In this document: one piece after another, positions 34,532 to 43,613 of the stretch | Layout: the number at the start of each line of letters is the position of its first letter | Numbering within the stretch: the first letter of the stretch is position 1 | Source of the DNA: UBA7672 sp030824255 | GTDB lineage: Bacteria; Pseudomonadota; Alphaproteobacteria; Caulobacterales; Hyphomonadaceae | DNA length: 64,000 bases | Direction: 5' to 3' | Assembly (NCBI GenBank): GCA_942493305.1 | Contig: OW818686.1 | Location: 744,001-808,000 of the forward strand | Position numbers and translations under genes: made by a program | The notes under the pieces: generated by a model | What the model was told of the DNA's origin: nothing | Database searches by the model: none | Seen by the model: only the letters and a program-made list of their open reading frames with translations

Positions 34532-35254
34532 ATGATCCGTATCGCCGCCCTGCTTGTCGCCCTGATCACCATCGCCGCTCCGGCTATGGCGCAGACGGCC
34601 GTGAAACAGGTAAGCAGCGACTGGATCTCGCTGGGCGACGTCGCGCCGGTGACGGGCGAGGCGGCGGGCATCCTTCTTGGCGCCGCGCCGCCTGCCGGGC
34701 AGACACTGTCGCTCGACCCGGTGTTCATTGTAGCCACAGCAAAAAGCGCGGGCGTTCTGCTCGCCATACCGCTCGACCAGCCGATCCTCGTGACGCGCAC
34801 GACCGGCAATGCCCAACCGGCCAATGCGGCGCGCCCGGCCAATCCGGCGCGGCAGATTTCCAGCACGGCGGCAGGCGAAGCACAGGTGCTCGTGCTGGTG
34901 CGGGATGTGGCGCGCGGCGTGGCGATCGCCGAGGCGGACCTTGGATGGGCGGCGGCTAACCCGGCGCGCGGCCTGCGCCCCGGCCTCGACATGGACGCCG
35001 CCATCGGGATGGAAGCCAAACGGCTGCTGAAAGCCGGGCAAGGCGTGCAGGCCAGCGACGTCAAGGCGCCGGCCGTTATCCGCAAGGGCGATCCGGTGAT
35101 GATCGTCTATTCGACCCAGGGCGTGAAGCTCACGGTCGATGGCGTCGCACAGAACGAGGCTGCGCGCGGCGGCGCCGTGCGCGTCCTTAACAGCTATTCG
35201 AAACGCACGATCGAAGCCGTGGCCGCAGGCCCCGGCGAAGCGCGCGTCAACTGA
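34532..35254 (+). CDS. flgA: flagellar P-ring chaperone FlgA
   Basis: This 240-residue protein has a Sec signal peptide (MIRIAALLVALITIAAPAMA). The second half is a SAF-like domain: DVARGVAIAEADLG, AIGMEAKRLLKAGQ, VIRKGDPVMIVY and the final SYSKRTIEAVAAGPGEARV. FlgA is periplasmic and helps FlgI polymerise into the P ring around the rod. It starts five bases after flgG. The chaperone's partner FlgI is encoded separately at 44848. Confidence 0.93.
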   Translation: MIRIAALLVALITIAAPAMAQTAVKQVSSDWISLGDVAPVTGEAAGILLGAAPPAGQTLSLDPVFIVATAKSAGVLLAIPLDQPILVTRTTGNAQPANAARPANPARQISSTAAGEAQVLVLVRDVARGVAIAEADLGWAAANPARGLRPGLDMDAAIGMEAKRLLKAGQGVQASDVKAPAVIRKGDPVMIVYSTQGVKLTVDGVAQNEAARGGAVRVLNSYSKRTIEAVAAGPGEARVN

Positions 35255-35277
35255 CCTTCGGCCATTGGGGCATCACG

Positions 35278-36012
35278 ATGAAACACGCAATCACGACGGG
35301 CGCTGGACTGGCGGCGATGCTGCTGGGCGGATGCGCCGGCATCGGTGAGGCGGTGGCGCCTCCGCAGCTGACGGCGATCCAGAACCCGGCGACGATCGCG
35401 GGCTCGCAGCGTGTCTCGATGCCAATCCCCGTCCCCGTGGTGGAACCCGCCGCCGCGAACTCGCTCTGGCGCGCGGGCGCAAAGTCGTTCTTCGACGATC
35501 AGCGCGCCAGCAAGATCGGCGACATCCTGACCGTGAACATCGAGATCCAGGACTCGGCCCAGCTCAACAACACGTCGGCCCGCAGTCGCACGTCGAGCAC
35601 GGATACCAGCGTGGAAGCGCTGCTCGGCCTTGAGAGCGTGATCCAGAACGCCCTGCCCGGCACGCCGTCGCTGGCCCCGGGCGTGGCGTTCGGCTCCAAC
35701 TCGGCCTCGAACGGCACTGGGTCTGTGAACCGGCAGGAAAAGGTGAACCTCGTCGTCGCGGCGGTGATCACCGACAGGCTGGCCAACGGCAATCTTGTGA
35801 TCGGCGGCAGCCAGGAAGTGCGCATCAACAACGAACTGCGCGAGCTTCTGATCTCAGGCGTGATCCGCCCGGAAGACGTTGCCGCGGACAACACCATTGC
35901 GCACACCAAGATTGCCGAGGCCCGCATCTCCTATGGCGGCCGGGGCGACATCTCGGCCGTCCAGCGCGATCGGTATGGCAAGCTTCTCTACGATCAGATC
36001 GCGCCTTTCTAG
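35278..36012 (+). CDS. flgH: flagellar L-ring lipoprotein FlgH
   Basis: This 244-residue outer-membrane protein has a lipoprotein signal with lipobox LGGC (Cys near residue 19). FlgH motifs follow: SLWRAGAKSFFDDQRASKIGD, ILTVNIEIQDSAQ and LVIGGSQEVRINNELREL. It forms the L ring. It ends the flgF operon, and its stop overlaps the stop of the convergent PepSY gene by two bases. Confidence 0.95.
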   Translation: MKHAITTGAGLAAMLLGGCAGIGEAVAPPQLTAIQNPATIAGSQRVSMPIPVPVVEPAAANSLWRAGAKSFFDDQRASKIGDILTVNIEIQDSAQLNNTSARSRTSSTDTSVEALLGLESVIQNALPGTPSLAPGVAFGSNSASNGTGSVNRQEKVNLVVAAVITDRLANGNLVIGGSQEVRINNELRELLISGVIRPEDVAADNTIAHTKIAEARISYGGRGDISAVQRDRYGKLLYDQIAPF

Positions 36013-37508
36013 GCTGCCGTCTCGTCGTCGGAGATGTTGTCGAGCCTGCCCCCGCGGGCGAGCTTCATGACGCCCATCCAGGCCCCGAAGCCGCACACGG
36101 CGGTGACGCCCAGCATTACCAGCAGGATCACGATCTCGCGCACGCCAGGCGGCAACACATCGAACGTGTGCAAGGCCAGGTGAAGCCAGCGAAATCCCTT
36201 CGCGCCAGGGTCGGCGGTGAAACGCAGCTGACCCGTATCCGGATCGAGATAGAAGCGCGTGTCGTCCATTGCAGGCACGCTGACCCGCAAGATGGGCAGG
36301 TCTGACGCGGCTGCGCCGGGGTAATAGTATTCGTCCGGCTCCGTCATCAGCGCGGCCACAGCGGGACCACTGTCGCCTGCAAGCGTGTCAGCGGCGCGCT
36401 GGTGCGCGGCGGCGTCGAAGGGCGATGGCTGACCGGCGGCGTCGAACCGGCGACGCGAGCCGTCGGCCGCCTGCCAGATGAACCACGGACGACCTTCCAT
36501 CTGCGCATAGGACACCAGGCTGCGCTCGCGCGAGATGGTGCGCAGGGCGATCATCTGCGCATCGAACGCAGGCTTTGCCTCGGCCCATGTAACAGGATCG
36601 CCGCGATAGCGGCTGGACGCGTCATTTGCGGGCTGGCCGAGATCGAGCAAGCCCCAGGGCTGCATCGAGGTGAAGCCCGAGAAAGAAAAGGTCAGGACCA
36701 GCACGCCGAAGACGAGGCCGGTCATGTGATGCCAGAATTTCACGCCGCGATAGGGCGAGGCCAGCTTGCCGGTGGACTTGCGGCGGCGGAGCTGGCGCAG
36801 GCCGACATAGAGACCAATGATGGTGAGGAAGCAGCCGGCAAGCGACGTCCAGATGATGATGTTGGTCCAGAGCGGGGTGTTCTTGCGCAACTCGGTGAAG
36901 AACAACCAGTGCGGGATGGGCCCCAACCACGTCCAGAAACGGCTGGAGGCGGTCGTGAACTGGCGCACCTCTCCGGTCTTCTGCGAGATGTAGAGGATCG
37001 TCTCTTCGGGATCATTCAGGGCGACGTGATAGAACGGCCGCCATGAATTGAAATAGCCAGCGACCGTGAACTCATCGCGGTCAATCACGCCAGCGATCTC
37101 CGGTTCGCCGTCCAGGTCGTGGCGCGCCAGATAGGTGCGGGCCACATCCAGCGCCTGTGTCTCGCCGATCTGCTCGACAGGGTCGCCCGTCTGCAGATCA
37201 AAGAGGCCGCTTGCGCCCTCCCCTTCATCCCATGACAGGCCGATGACTGGACGGCCGCCCAGCATCTCGATGCGCGCAGAAGAGACGGTGGCGGCATCGG
37301 GAATTTCGGGCAGCACATACTGGTCAGGCGCCACAATCGGCGCGAGGCCTTCGACGCGATAGTCGCGATCGCCGAGCGTGATCGCGGGATAGGGCTGCCA
37401 GATCATGACGACGCCGCTGACACACCACAGCAGCATCAGCGCGCCGAGCACAACGCCCAGCCAGCGATGCAGCGCGAAGGTCAAGCGGATCAGCCGCGCC
37501 TTGATCAT
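36009..37508 (-). CDS. PepSY-associated transmembrane protein
   Basis: This protein of about 499 residues has membrane spans near the N-terminus (WLGVVLGALMLLWCVSGVVMIW), in the middle (IIIWTSLAGCFLTIIGLYVG and FGVLVLTFSFSGF) and at the end (IVILLVMLGVTAVCGFGAWMG). Periplasmic stretches between them contain PepSY-type segments (DPEETILYISQKTGEVRQF, DTRFYLDPDTGQLRF). This is the architecture of iron-regulated PepSY_TM proteins, some linked to siderophore or ferric reductase activity. ATG 37508 is chosen over the GTG at 37520. No iron-box was identified. It lies between flagellar and def genes without clear linkage. Confidence 0.82.
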   Translation of the reverse strand: MIKARLIRLTFALHRWLGVVLGALMLLWCVSGVVMIWQPYPAITLGDRDYRVEGLAPIVAPDQYVLPEIPDAATVSSARIEMLGGRPVIGLSWDEGEGASGLFDLQTGDPVEQIGETQALDVARTYLARHDLDGEPEIAGVIDRDEFTVAGYFNSWRPFYHVALNDPEETILYISQKTGEVRQFTTASSRFWTWLGPIPHWLFFTELRKNTPLWTNIIIWTSLAGCFLTIIGLYVGLRQLRRRKSTGKLASPYRGVKFWHHMTGLVFGVLVLTFSFSGFTSMQPWGLLDLGQPANDASSRYRGDPVTWAEAKPAFDAQMIALRTISRERSLVSYAQMEGRPWFIWQAADGSRRRFDAAGQPSPFDAAAHQRAADTLAGDSGPAVAALMTEPDEYYYPGAAASDLPILRVSVPAMDDTRFYLDPDTGQLRFTADPGAKGFRWLHLALHTFDVLPPGVREIVILLVMLGVTAVCGFGAWMGVMKLARGGRLDNISDDETAA

Positions 37509-37525
37509 GATCCGCCCCACAATGG

Positions 37526-37554
37526 AAAACGCCCGGTTCTATACGAACCGGGCG
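37526..37554 (-). terminator. rho-independent terminator after def
   Basis: CGCCCGGTTC at 37530-37539 pairs with GAACCGGGCG at 37545-37554 around a five-base loop. On the minus strand it is followed by TTTT. It lies 28 bases downstream of the def stop. Confidence 0.8.
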
Positions 37555-37582
37555 CTTCCGCGGAAACTCAAATTCGTGCGTG

Positions 37583-38098
37583 TCAGGCCGCGTTGCGCTT
37601 TGCGGCCTTCTTGACCTTGTTGATCGCATAGGCGCGCTTCAGGCGCGACAGGTGGTCGATGAACAGCGTGCCCTGCAGGTGATCCATCTCGTGCTGGATG
37701 CAGATGGCGTACATCCCTTCAGCCCATTCCTCGATCTTCTCGCCCTGATAGTTCAGGTAGCGGAGCTTCACGCGCTTGGGGCGTTCGACCTCGTCGAAAT
37801 AGTCGGGCACGGAGAGGCAGCCCTCTTCATAGGGCTGCTTGTCGCCGTCGAGTTCCAGGATTTCAGGATTCACGAAATAGCGGGGCGCCTTGGCCTCGTC
37901 TTCGCGGGCGAGGTCCATGACGATGACGCGCAGGGGAACACCGACCTGCACGGCGGCAAGGCCGATGCCCGGGGCCGCATACATCGTCTCGAGCATGTCA
38001 TCCATCAGCGCACGGGTTTCGTCCGTGACGGCGTCGACGGGTTTCGAGACCTGTTTCAGCACAGGATCGGGAACGGTGAGGATGGTACGGATCGCCAT
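37583..38098 (-). CDS. def: peptide deformylase
   Basis: This 171-residue enzyme removes the N-formyl group from nascent proteins. All three active-site motifs are present: GIGLAAVQVG (GxGxAAxQ), EGCLSVP with the metal-ligand Cys, and HEMDHLQG (HExDH). The length matches class 1 deformylases. It is monocistronic here, with a terminator immediately downstream; fmt is not adjacent. Confidence 0.97.
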   Translation of the reverse strand: MAIRTILTVPDPVLKQVSKPVDAVTDETRALMDDMLETMYAAPGIGLAAVQVGVPLRVIVMDLAREDEAKAPRYFVNPEILELDGDKQPYEEGCLSVPDYFDEVERPKRVKLRYLNYQGEKIEEWAEGMYAICIQHEMDHLQGTLFIDHLSRLKRAYAINKVKKAAKRNAA

Positions 38099-38188
38099 GA
38101 CCGCTAGCTATGAATGGGCGCGCTGAACGTCAAGTGAAGGACCCCGTGTGGGGAACCATGGCGCAACAATTATCGCTGATTTTGCCCG

Positions 38189-39709
38189 CTATTTGCGTTT
38201 TCCGCCGGCGGCGGAGGCTGGCAGGGCGTCCAGCAGGGGGGCTTCCGTCCGCGTCTCCTTCGCTTCTGTCAGCTGCGCCTGGATCGTGCGGGCCTTCACG
38301 CTGACTTCGGCTGGAGCGTCCACAGATTGGTTATCCGTCGGGATCTGGAGCTCCTCGAACTTGCGCAGCTGGGGCACGACCATGCGATCATAGGATCCGA
38401 CCATGGCGTTGTAGCTGTCGACGGCTTTGTCGAGATTCGAGCCGACCTTGCCCATGTTGTCGGTCATCTTGGCAAGACGCTGGTAAAGCTCCCGGCCCAG
38501 CTCCACGGCCTGCTCTGCGTTGCGGGCAGCCTGCTCCTGCCGCCAGCCATAGGCGACCGCCTTGGCGAGCGCGATCAGCGTCGAGGGCGTCACGATGATG
38601 ACGGAATTCTTGGCGGCGAAGTCAAAGATCTCGCGATCCTGCTCCAGCACGGCGGCGTAGAAGTTCTCGCCGGGCATGAACATGGCGACGAAGTCGACCC
38701 GGTCCGAAAAACCCTTCCAGTAATCCTTGCGCGCAAGGCCGGTGACGTGAGCGCGAACCTTGGCGGCATGAGCGGCGAGAAACTGCGCCTTGCGGACGGG
38801 ATCGGACTCGTTCGAGGCGGCGAGGTAATCGTCGAGCGACACCTTGGAGTCGATCACCAGTTCCCGGCCGCCGGGCATGCGGATGATGACGTCCGGCCGT
38901 ATGCGGCCCTTGTCTGTATCCGACGAATTCTGCTCGGTGAAATCCGCATATGGCGAAAGACCCGCCATTTCGAGCACGTTGCGGAGCGTCTCCTCCCCCC
39001 AGCGGCCGCCATGGCGCGTGGTGGAAAGGGCGTTGGCCAGCTTGCCCGCAGCGGATTCCGTCTTCCGCACGCTTTCGCTGACGCCGCGGATCTGCTCCTC
39101 CAGCTTGGCGCGATCCTCCGTGCTCATCTTCTGGATCTCGTCGACCTTCTTCTGGAACTGGCCGAAGGTTTCGTGGATCGGTTTCAGCATCTTGCCGAGT
39201 TCGCCCTCGGCGCCTTCCTTGTGCTTCTTGAGCGTCTCGTCAGCGATCTGGATGAATTGCTGCTGCGACTTCAGGAGAGCGGCGTCGGCCAGCGACTTGA
39301 AGCGGGCCTCGCTTTCGATCTGCATCTTCTGCATCTGCTCTTTTTCGCGCGCAAAGCTGGCCTCACGCTCGTTCGTGCGGGCAGCCTCCGCCAGCGCCTT
39401 GCCGTGTTCGGCGCGTAGCGCGGTGAGCTGTTCGGTGAGGTTGGTGCTCGCGGCCTTCGCATCGGCGACCTTGGCCTCGCTGGCCTCGAAGGAGGCGCGG
39501 ATTCCTGCCTCCGCCCGCTCGGCCTTCTCGGCCCGCGCGCGAATCTCGTCCCGCTCCGATCTCAGCACGCCGACCTCGCGGTTGCGCTCAGCCAGTTCCG
39601 CGGAAAGGTGCGCCGTGTCGGGCGCCTTGCGCTGGGAAAACACGAAGGCGGCGCCGGCTGCGATGAGCAGCAGGACGCCAAGGACGATGTGCAGGATGTC
39701 GAGTGTCAT
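38189..39709 (-). CDS. rmuC: DNA recombination protein RmuC
   Basis: This 506-residue protein has an N-terminal membrane segment (LDILHIVLGVLLLIAAGAAFVF) and a coiled-coil of about 180 residues. The RmuC nuclease-like domain follows: GRWGEETLRNVLEMAGL, DFTEQNSS, RPDVIIRMPGGRELVIDSKVSL, FMPGENFYAAVL, and VSLDDY in the core. It limits DNA inversions at short repeats in E. coli. ATG 39709 gives a natural start; the upstream TTG does not. The gene is monocistronic. Confidence 0.93.
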   Translation of the reverse strand: MTLDILHIVLGVLLLIAAGAAFVFSQRKAPDTAHLSAELAERNREVGVLRSERDEIRARAEKAERAEAGIRASFEASEAKVADAKAASTNLTEQLTALRAEHGKALAEAARTNEREASFAREKEQMQKMQIESEARFKSLADAALLKSQQQFIQIADETLKKHKEGAEGELGKMLKPIHETFGQFQKKVDEIQKMSTEDRAKLEEQIRGVSESVRKTESAAGKLANALSTTRHGGRWGEETLRNVLEMAGLSPYADFTEQNSSDTDKGRIRPDVIIRMPGGRELVIDSKVSLDDYLAASNESDPVRKAQFLAAHAAKVRAHVTGLARKDYWKGFSDRVDFVAMFMPGENFYAAVLEQDREIFDFAAKNSVIIVTPSTLIALAKAVAYGWRQEQAARNAEQAVELGRELYQRLAKMTDNMGKVGSNLDKAVDSYNAMVGSYDRMVVPQLRKFEELQIPTDNQSVDAPAEVSVKARTIQAQLTEAKETRTEAPLLDALPASAAGGKRK

Positions 39710-39796
39710 GGGCTGGAGCTTAAGTTCTTTCTTTGTTCTGATCAATCGGCAGGAGAAGCAGCGTCCCGCGATTCTGCCGGTGCGTGAAACGCGCGG

Positions 39797-40393
39797 TCAG
39801 TCGCCGAGATTGAGACCCGGGATCAGCTTTTCGAGCGAGAATGTTGCTGCCGGCGTAGCCTGGGGCTCGGTCAGACCTGCGAGAATGCCGTCGATGCGTT
39901 CGGCGCGTGTCGTCGCCTCGGCGAGGCGGGCGGCGCGTTTCTTCTCCGGTCCGGCTGACTGGATGTCGAGAAGAGCGCTGCGCAGGACGGTGAGCTCCTG
40001 ATCGAGCCGGGTGCGGTCAGCGGAGGAAAGGCCAGCACGAGACAGGCTGCGCTTGATGCGGTCGATACAGGAGAGCGATGCACCGCGACCGGCGCGCTCG
40101 CAGGGGTTGGAGGTCGCGCGGGCTGCCTTCGGGGGCGTCTCGGCAACGGACGCCATGGCCGAGCGGAGATCGTCCCGCGCCTCCTGCGCCATCCGCATCA
40201 GCACGATCTGCGTGGCGGCGTTTCCGCTGGATGTAGCTGTCGGGGCTTTGGGCGCCGTGGGGGCCTTGGGTGCGGTGATCTGGGGAGAGGTGATCTGCGG
40301 GAGGGTCGTCTGCGCCTGGGCCGATCCGGCGCAGGCGAGCAGGATCAGGCCAGCCAGGATGTGCCCCGTCAGAAAGGGCAATGCGCTGCGCAT
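39797..40393 (-). CDS. exported hypothetical protein
   Basis: This 198-residue protein has a Sec signal peptide (LPFLTGHILAGLILLACAGSAQA). An Ala/Pro/Thr-rich segment and then a helical region follow (MRMAQEARDDLRSAMASVA, RLDQELTVLRSALLDIQSA). It contains two cysteines in the mature part (NPCERAGRGASLSCIDRI). I do not recognise the family. The location points to the periplasm. It sits between rmuC and the small membrane protein gene. Confidence 0.6.
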   Translation of the reverse strand: MRSALPFLTGHILAGLILLACAGSAQAQTTLPQITSPQITAPKAPTAPKAPTATSSGNAATQIVLMRMAQEARDDLRSAMASVAETPPKAARATSNPCERAGRGASLSCIDRIKRSLSRAGLSSADRTRLDQELTVLRSALLDIQSAGPEKKRAARLAEATTRAERIDGILAGLTEPQATPAATFSLEKLIPGLNLGD

Positions 40394-40471
40394 GCGGATA
40401 ATTCCCCTCTCAGGCGAGGAGGCATCCATAGCGTGATTTGGATTGGCAGGAAAACCGCCGGTTCAGCGGAC

Positions 40472-40723
40472 CTAGTCCCGCACGCCGCGCTTCGGCTTCC
40501 AGCCTTCCGGTATGTAGGGATAATTGCCCACACCCTCGAAAGCGGCATCCGGAACATCGGCGCTGAACACGTCCAGCGGGTCGCTGATGCGGCGGCTGGC
40601 CAGACGGGCGTTGCGCGCGGCAGCCTTGATCTGGTCGCGCATGAGCCACATGCCGATTCCCACGCCGACGCCAACGGCGGCGACTGTGATCAGTACAGGT
40701 ACGTGTTGATTACGTTTCGCCAT
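40472..40723 (-). CDS. small membrane protein
   Basis: This 83-residue protein has one predicted membrane span, VPVLITVAAVGVGVGIGMWLM, and a cytoplasmic basic stretch. The C-terminal tail is DVPDAAFEGVGNYPYIPEGWKP. No family recognised. It lies 79 bases downstream of the exported protein gene's start region and 22 bases beyond recR, on the same strand as both, so it may be co-transcribed with recR. Confidence 0.55.
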   Translation of the reverse strand: MAKRNQHVPVLITVAAVGVGVGIGMWLMRDQIKAAARNARLASRRISDPLDVFSADVPDAAFEGVGNYPYIPEGWKPKRGVRD

Positions 40724-40744
40724 GGGACGTCCCAGCCGTGTTTC

Positions 40745-41344
40745 CTATCTCCGCGAAGCCATAGCTGCCGCGATCGTGCCATCGTCCAGGTGATCGAGTT
40801 CGCCGCCCACGGGCACCCCGTGAGCCAGTCGCGTCACCTTCACCGGAAGATGTGCAAGCCTGTCCGTGATGTAGTGGGCGGTCGTCTGTCCGTCCACCGT
40901 CGCGTTCAAGGCAAGGATGACTTCTCGCACATCAGGGTTGCTGGCGCGTTCAACAAGTCCCGCAATATTGAGGTCTTCGGGGCGGATTCCGTCCAGCGGC
41001 GACAGGGTTCCGCCGACGACATGGTACCGCCCACGGAACACGCCGGCGCGTTCCATAGCCCAGAGATCCCCCACCTCCTCCACCGCACAGATGACGGAAC
41101 TGTCCCGTCCCGGAGCGGCACACACCGAACATGGGTTCACCGTGTCGAAGTTTCCGCACTGGCCGCAGATGTCCACCTTCGCGGCGGCATCGGCCATGGC
41201 GGCGGCAAGCGGGGTCAGCAGCTGGTCACGCTTCTTCAACAGATGCAGCGCGGCGCGACGGGCCGAGCGGGGCCCGAGACCGGGCAGCTTGGCCAGCAGA
41301 TCCATCAGGCGGATGATTTCCGGGCCGGCGGAGCGGTTGATCAT
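40745..41344 (-). CDS. recR: recombination mediator RecR
   Basis: This 199-residue protein shows the RecR order. A helix-hairpin-helix (LLAKLPGLGPRSARRAALHLLKK) comes first. A zinc finger follows (CGQCGNFDTVNPCSVC, four cysteines), then a Toprim domain (VCAVEEVGDLWAMERA, with GRYHVVGGTLSPLDGI). It works with RecF/RecO to load RecA. ATG 41344 is the true start; upstream in-frame sequence lacks resemblance. The usual partner dnaX/ybaB is not adjacent. Confidence 0.95.
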   Translation of the reverse strand: MINRSAGPEIIRLMDLLAKLPGLGPRSARRAALHLLKKRDQLLTPLAAAMADAAAKVDICGQCGNFDTVNPCSVCAAPGRDSSVICAVEEVGDLWAMERAGVFRGRYHVVGGTLSPLDGIRPEDLNIAGLVERASNPDVREVILALNATVDGQTTAHYITDRLAHLPVKVTRLAHGVPVGGELDHLDDGTIAAAMASRR

Positions 41345-41510
41345 GGGCGTGAACCTGTTGCGCTGATCCAGTGGACATAGTCCTCCGAAGGGATGAGCGG
41401 AACACCCGCGATGTCGCCGACAGGGCGATTGATCCGGACAGTCACCCTGCGGACATCCCGGCGGAACCGGAGGAAGCCGCCGACGAGGAGACCGGAGCGG
41501 CGCTGCAGGC

Positions 41511-42023
41511 TCACTTCCGCCGGCTCTTGTCGGCGGCGCGCGCCATTGCGCACAGCTCGTCAAAATCCTGGCGCAGCACATAGGCGCGGACAAAGTCGAT
41601 CGCGATGACGCGGTCGATAAAGCTGGCGAACATCCAGTCGATGTCCGCCTTCGATACAAGCCCGCGGCGCGTGAGGCCGGTGACGAATTCAAGGAAGTTG
41701 AGCAGGTCGATCAGCTCGCCCTCGAGCGCCTGGGGCATGCCGGGCGTGGCCAGCTCCGTCCGCAGCGCCGCGTATTCGGGTGACTCTGCATTGGCCAGCA
41801 CGAAACGGATGCGGCGGTAGCGATTGTCCTCGAAGAACATCTTGTAGAGTTCGCGCACCTGCTCCGTCTGACGCATGCGCTCGGAGCGAAGATAGCGGAA
41901 GAGACCGAAAAGGCCGGCGAGCAAGGCCGCGACGAATGTGAAAGCCGACGCCCAGTTACGCGCCATCTCCGACCAGAAGAGGGCTGCATCACCGCTGCCG
42001 GGGAAAGCCGATCCGAATTCCAC
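41511..42023 (-). CDS. hypothetical membrane-anchored helical protein
   Basis: This protein of about 170 residues has one span near the N-terminus (ASAFTFVAALLAGLFGLFRYL) and a helical cytoplasmic part (TEQVRELYKMFFEDNRYRRIRFVLA). GTG 42023 is chosen because AGGGAGA lies six bases upstream; ATG 41966 is the alternative. It loosely resembles DUF4760-type proteins (membrane-anchored, with repeated LxxLLNFLEF segments), but I am not sure. It runs in the same direction as recR. Confidence 0.55.
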   Translation of the reverse strand: MEFGSAFPGSGDAALFWSEMARNWASAFTFVAALLAGLFGLFRYLRSERMRQTEQVRELYKMFFEDNRYRRIRFVLANAESPEYAALRTELATPGMPQALEGELIDLLNFLEFVTGLTRRGLVSKADIDWMFASFIDRVIAIDFVRAYVLRQDFDELCAMARAADKSRRK

Positions 42024-42081
42024 GCGATTCTCCCTGCGAGGCCGCAATGCCGCCAGCAATTATGTCGACCAGCCGCCGCAC

Positions 42082-42471
42082 TCAATGCAGCGCCGAAAAT
42101 TCCCTGATCATCTGCTTCAGCCCGGCCGGCGAGATTTCGAGGCCCACGGCAAAACCGGGATTGATGGCGATGCCAAAGGCTGGCGGCGTCTGGGGAAGGA
42201 ACTCCTTCGCCACGATCTTCAGGCAGAAAGGCGCGATCTTCTGCACCCCGGCCACCCGTTCCATCGACGTGAAGACGGCGACCAGCTGGACATCCTCGCG
42301 CGGGATCAGCACAGGCCGGAAATCCTGTCCCTGAAGCTTGATCTCCTCGCTGCTGGGCACGAACAGGTCCGCGGTCCACAGCCGCTGCAGGAAAGCCGGA
42401 ACAGGCATCTCTCCCGCCTGCGCTTTCTGCAGGTCGATCTCGAGATCGTTTGTCGCTTCGAAAGGTTGCAC
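42082..42471 (-). CDS. SseB family protein
   Basis: This protein of about 129 residues has the SseB N-terminal fold pattern. Its blocks are DLEIDLQKAQAGEMPVPAFLQ, LWTADLFVPSSEE, GQDFRPVLIPREDVQLVAVFTS and AFGIAINPGFAVGLEISPAGL. SseB domains occur in small cytoplasmic proteins of unknown, possibly regulatory role. GTG 42471 with AGGA nine bases upstream is the likely start. It follows the small exported protein gene by 13 bases in the same direction. Confidence 0.78.
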   Translation of the reverse strand: MQPFEATNDLEIDLQKAQAGEMPVPAFLQRLWTADLFVPSSEEIKLQGQDFRPVLIPREDVQLVAVFTSMERVAGVQKIAPFCLKIVAKEFLPQTPPAFGIAINPGFAVGLEISPAGLKQMIREFSALH

Positions 42472-42484
42472 GTCCGGGTATCCT

Positions 42485-42898
42485 TCAGCTGGTCTTGAGC
42501 GCGTTGCAGAGATCGCGGCCGGGCGGAACCGTGGCCCGCCATTCGTATTCGAGATGCTGCAGGTCCCGTACCGGTTGCCCGTTGCGGGTGGCCGGCACGA
42601 AATCCTGCGCGGCAAGGCAGCGGAGTGTCGGCTCGAGGAACATCGGATCCGTGCACTGACCATCGCCCCGGATCATCCGCCCCGAAGCGTCGATTTCGAG
42701 ATCCATCTGGCAGCAGGCGGAAAGCTGTTTCTGGCGCGCCTCGCGCGGCCAGCGGCAGGCGTCGGGCCGGAAGCCGCCAGCATAGCGCGCTTCGGTCTTG
42801 GCCTTGGGGGTCGTCTGCGCCAGTCCCGCCGCGCCAAGGCTGGCCGCACCAAGGCTGGCGAGGGCGGTCAGGCATGCGAGGGCGAGCGCCGGGCGCAT
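42485..42898 (-). CDS. small exported protein with TonB-C-like motif
   Basis: This 137-residue protein has a signal peptide ending at AAGLAQT. The mature part has about five cysteines and the segments DLEIDASGRMIRGD and RCLAAQDFVPATRNGQPVR, then HLEYEWRAT. These resemble a TonB C-terminal (energy transducer) domain: variable G-rich turns followed by F-xPA-xxNGxPV. No membrane anchor beyond the signal peptide is seen, so a free periplasmic protein is likely. Its gene is followed by the SseB-like gene. Confidence 0.6.
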   Translation of the reverse strand: MRPALALACLTALASLGAASLGAAGLAQTTPKAKTEARYAGGFRPDACRWPREARQKQLSACCQMDLEIDASGRMIRGDGQCTDPMFLEPTLRCLAAQDFVPATRNGQPVRDLQHLEYEWRATVPPGRDLCNALKTS

Positions 42899-42967
42899 GG
42901 CCAAACCTCCCAGGAAACAGGGTGAGGCTAGGCGCCAGTTGCCCGGATTGGCAATTCGCGCTGTGTA

Positions 42968-43603
42968 ATGGCCATGGAAATCAGTCTGATCTCGGTGCTG
43001 GACTATGCGGGCGTGGCGACTTTCGCTGCGTCAGGCGCGCTCATGGCCGCAAAGAAGCGCCAGGATGTGCTGACCTTCGTGTTCTTTGGCGCGATCACGG
43101 GCGTGGGCGGGGGCACGCTGCGCGACCTCCTGATCGATGCGCCGGTCTTCTGGGTGATCGATCCGGGTTACATCGTCGTGTGCACGCTGGTGTCGATCCT
43201 CGTCTACCTGACGCGCGGGCGCGGCGTGCACGAGCAGACGCTGCTGTGGCTCGATGCGGTCGGCTTGTGCGTCTATGCGTGCGTCGGCGCCGCGAAGGCC
43301 TTTTCGCTGGGCTTCGAGCCGCTGATCTGCGTTGTGATGGGCGCCCTGACGGCGACATTCGGCGGGATCATCCGCGATGTGCTGGCGGGCGTGCCGTCGA
43401 TCCTGCTGAGCCGCGAACTCTACATCACGCCGGCAATCATGAGCGCGACCGTGTTTGTCAGCCTGCGAATCGCCGGCATGGACTGGACGTGGGCGAGCGC
43501 TGCCGCCGTGGCTGTCGGCTTCGCGATACGCGCCGGCGCGATTGTCTGGAAATGGCATCTGCCGGCGTTCGAGCCGCCGGCAGATAGAAGGCCGAAAGAC
43601 TGA
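42968..43603 (+). CDS. trimeric intracellular cation channel family protein (UPF0126/YicG)
   Basis: This 211-residue protein has about seven membrane spans. It consists of two similar halves, each with a glycine-rich helix and a G-x-[IL]-R-D-[VLI]-L motif: GGGTLRDLLIDAPVF in the first and GGIIRDVLAGVPSILL in the second. This is the UPF0126 (TRIC-type) fold. Bacterial members conduct cations or, in some cases, transport small molecules. It is monocistronic and convergent with dksA. Confidence 0.85.
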   Translation: MAMEISLISVLDYAGVATFAASGALMAAKKRQDVLTFVFFGAITGVGGGTLRDLLIDAPVFWVIDPGYIVVCTLVSILVYLTRGRGVHEQTLLWLDAVGLCVYACVGAAKAFSLGFEPLICVVMGALTATFGGIIRDVLAGVPSILLSRELYITPAIMSATVFVSLRIAGMDWTWASAAAVAVGFAIRAGAIVWKWHLPAFEPPADRRPKD

Positions 43604-43613
43604 ACCCGCGAAA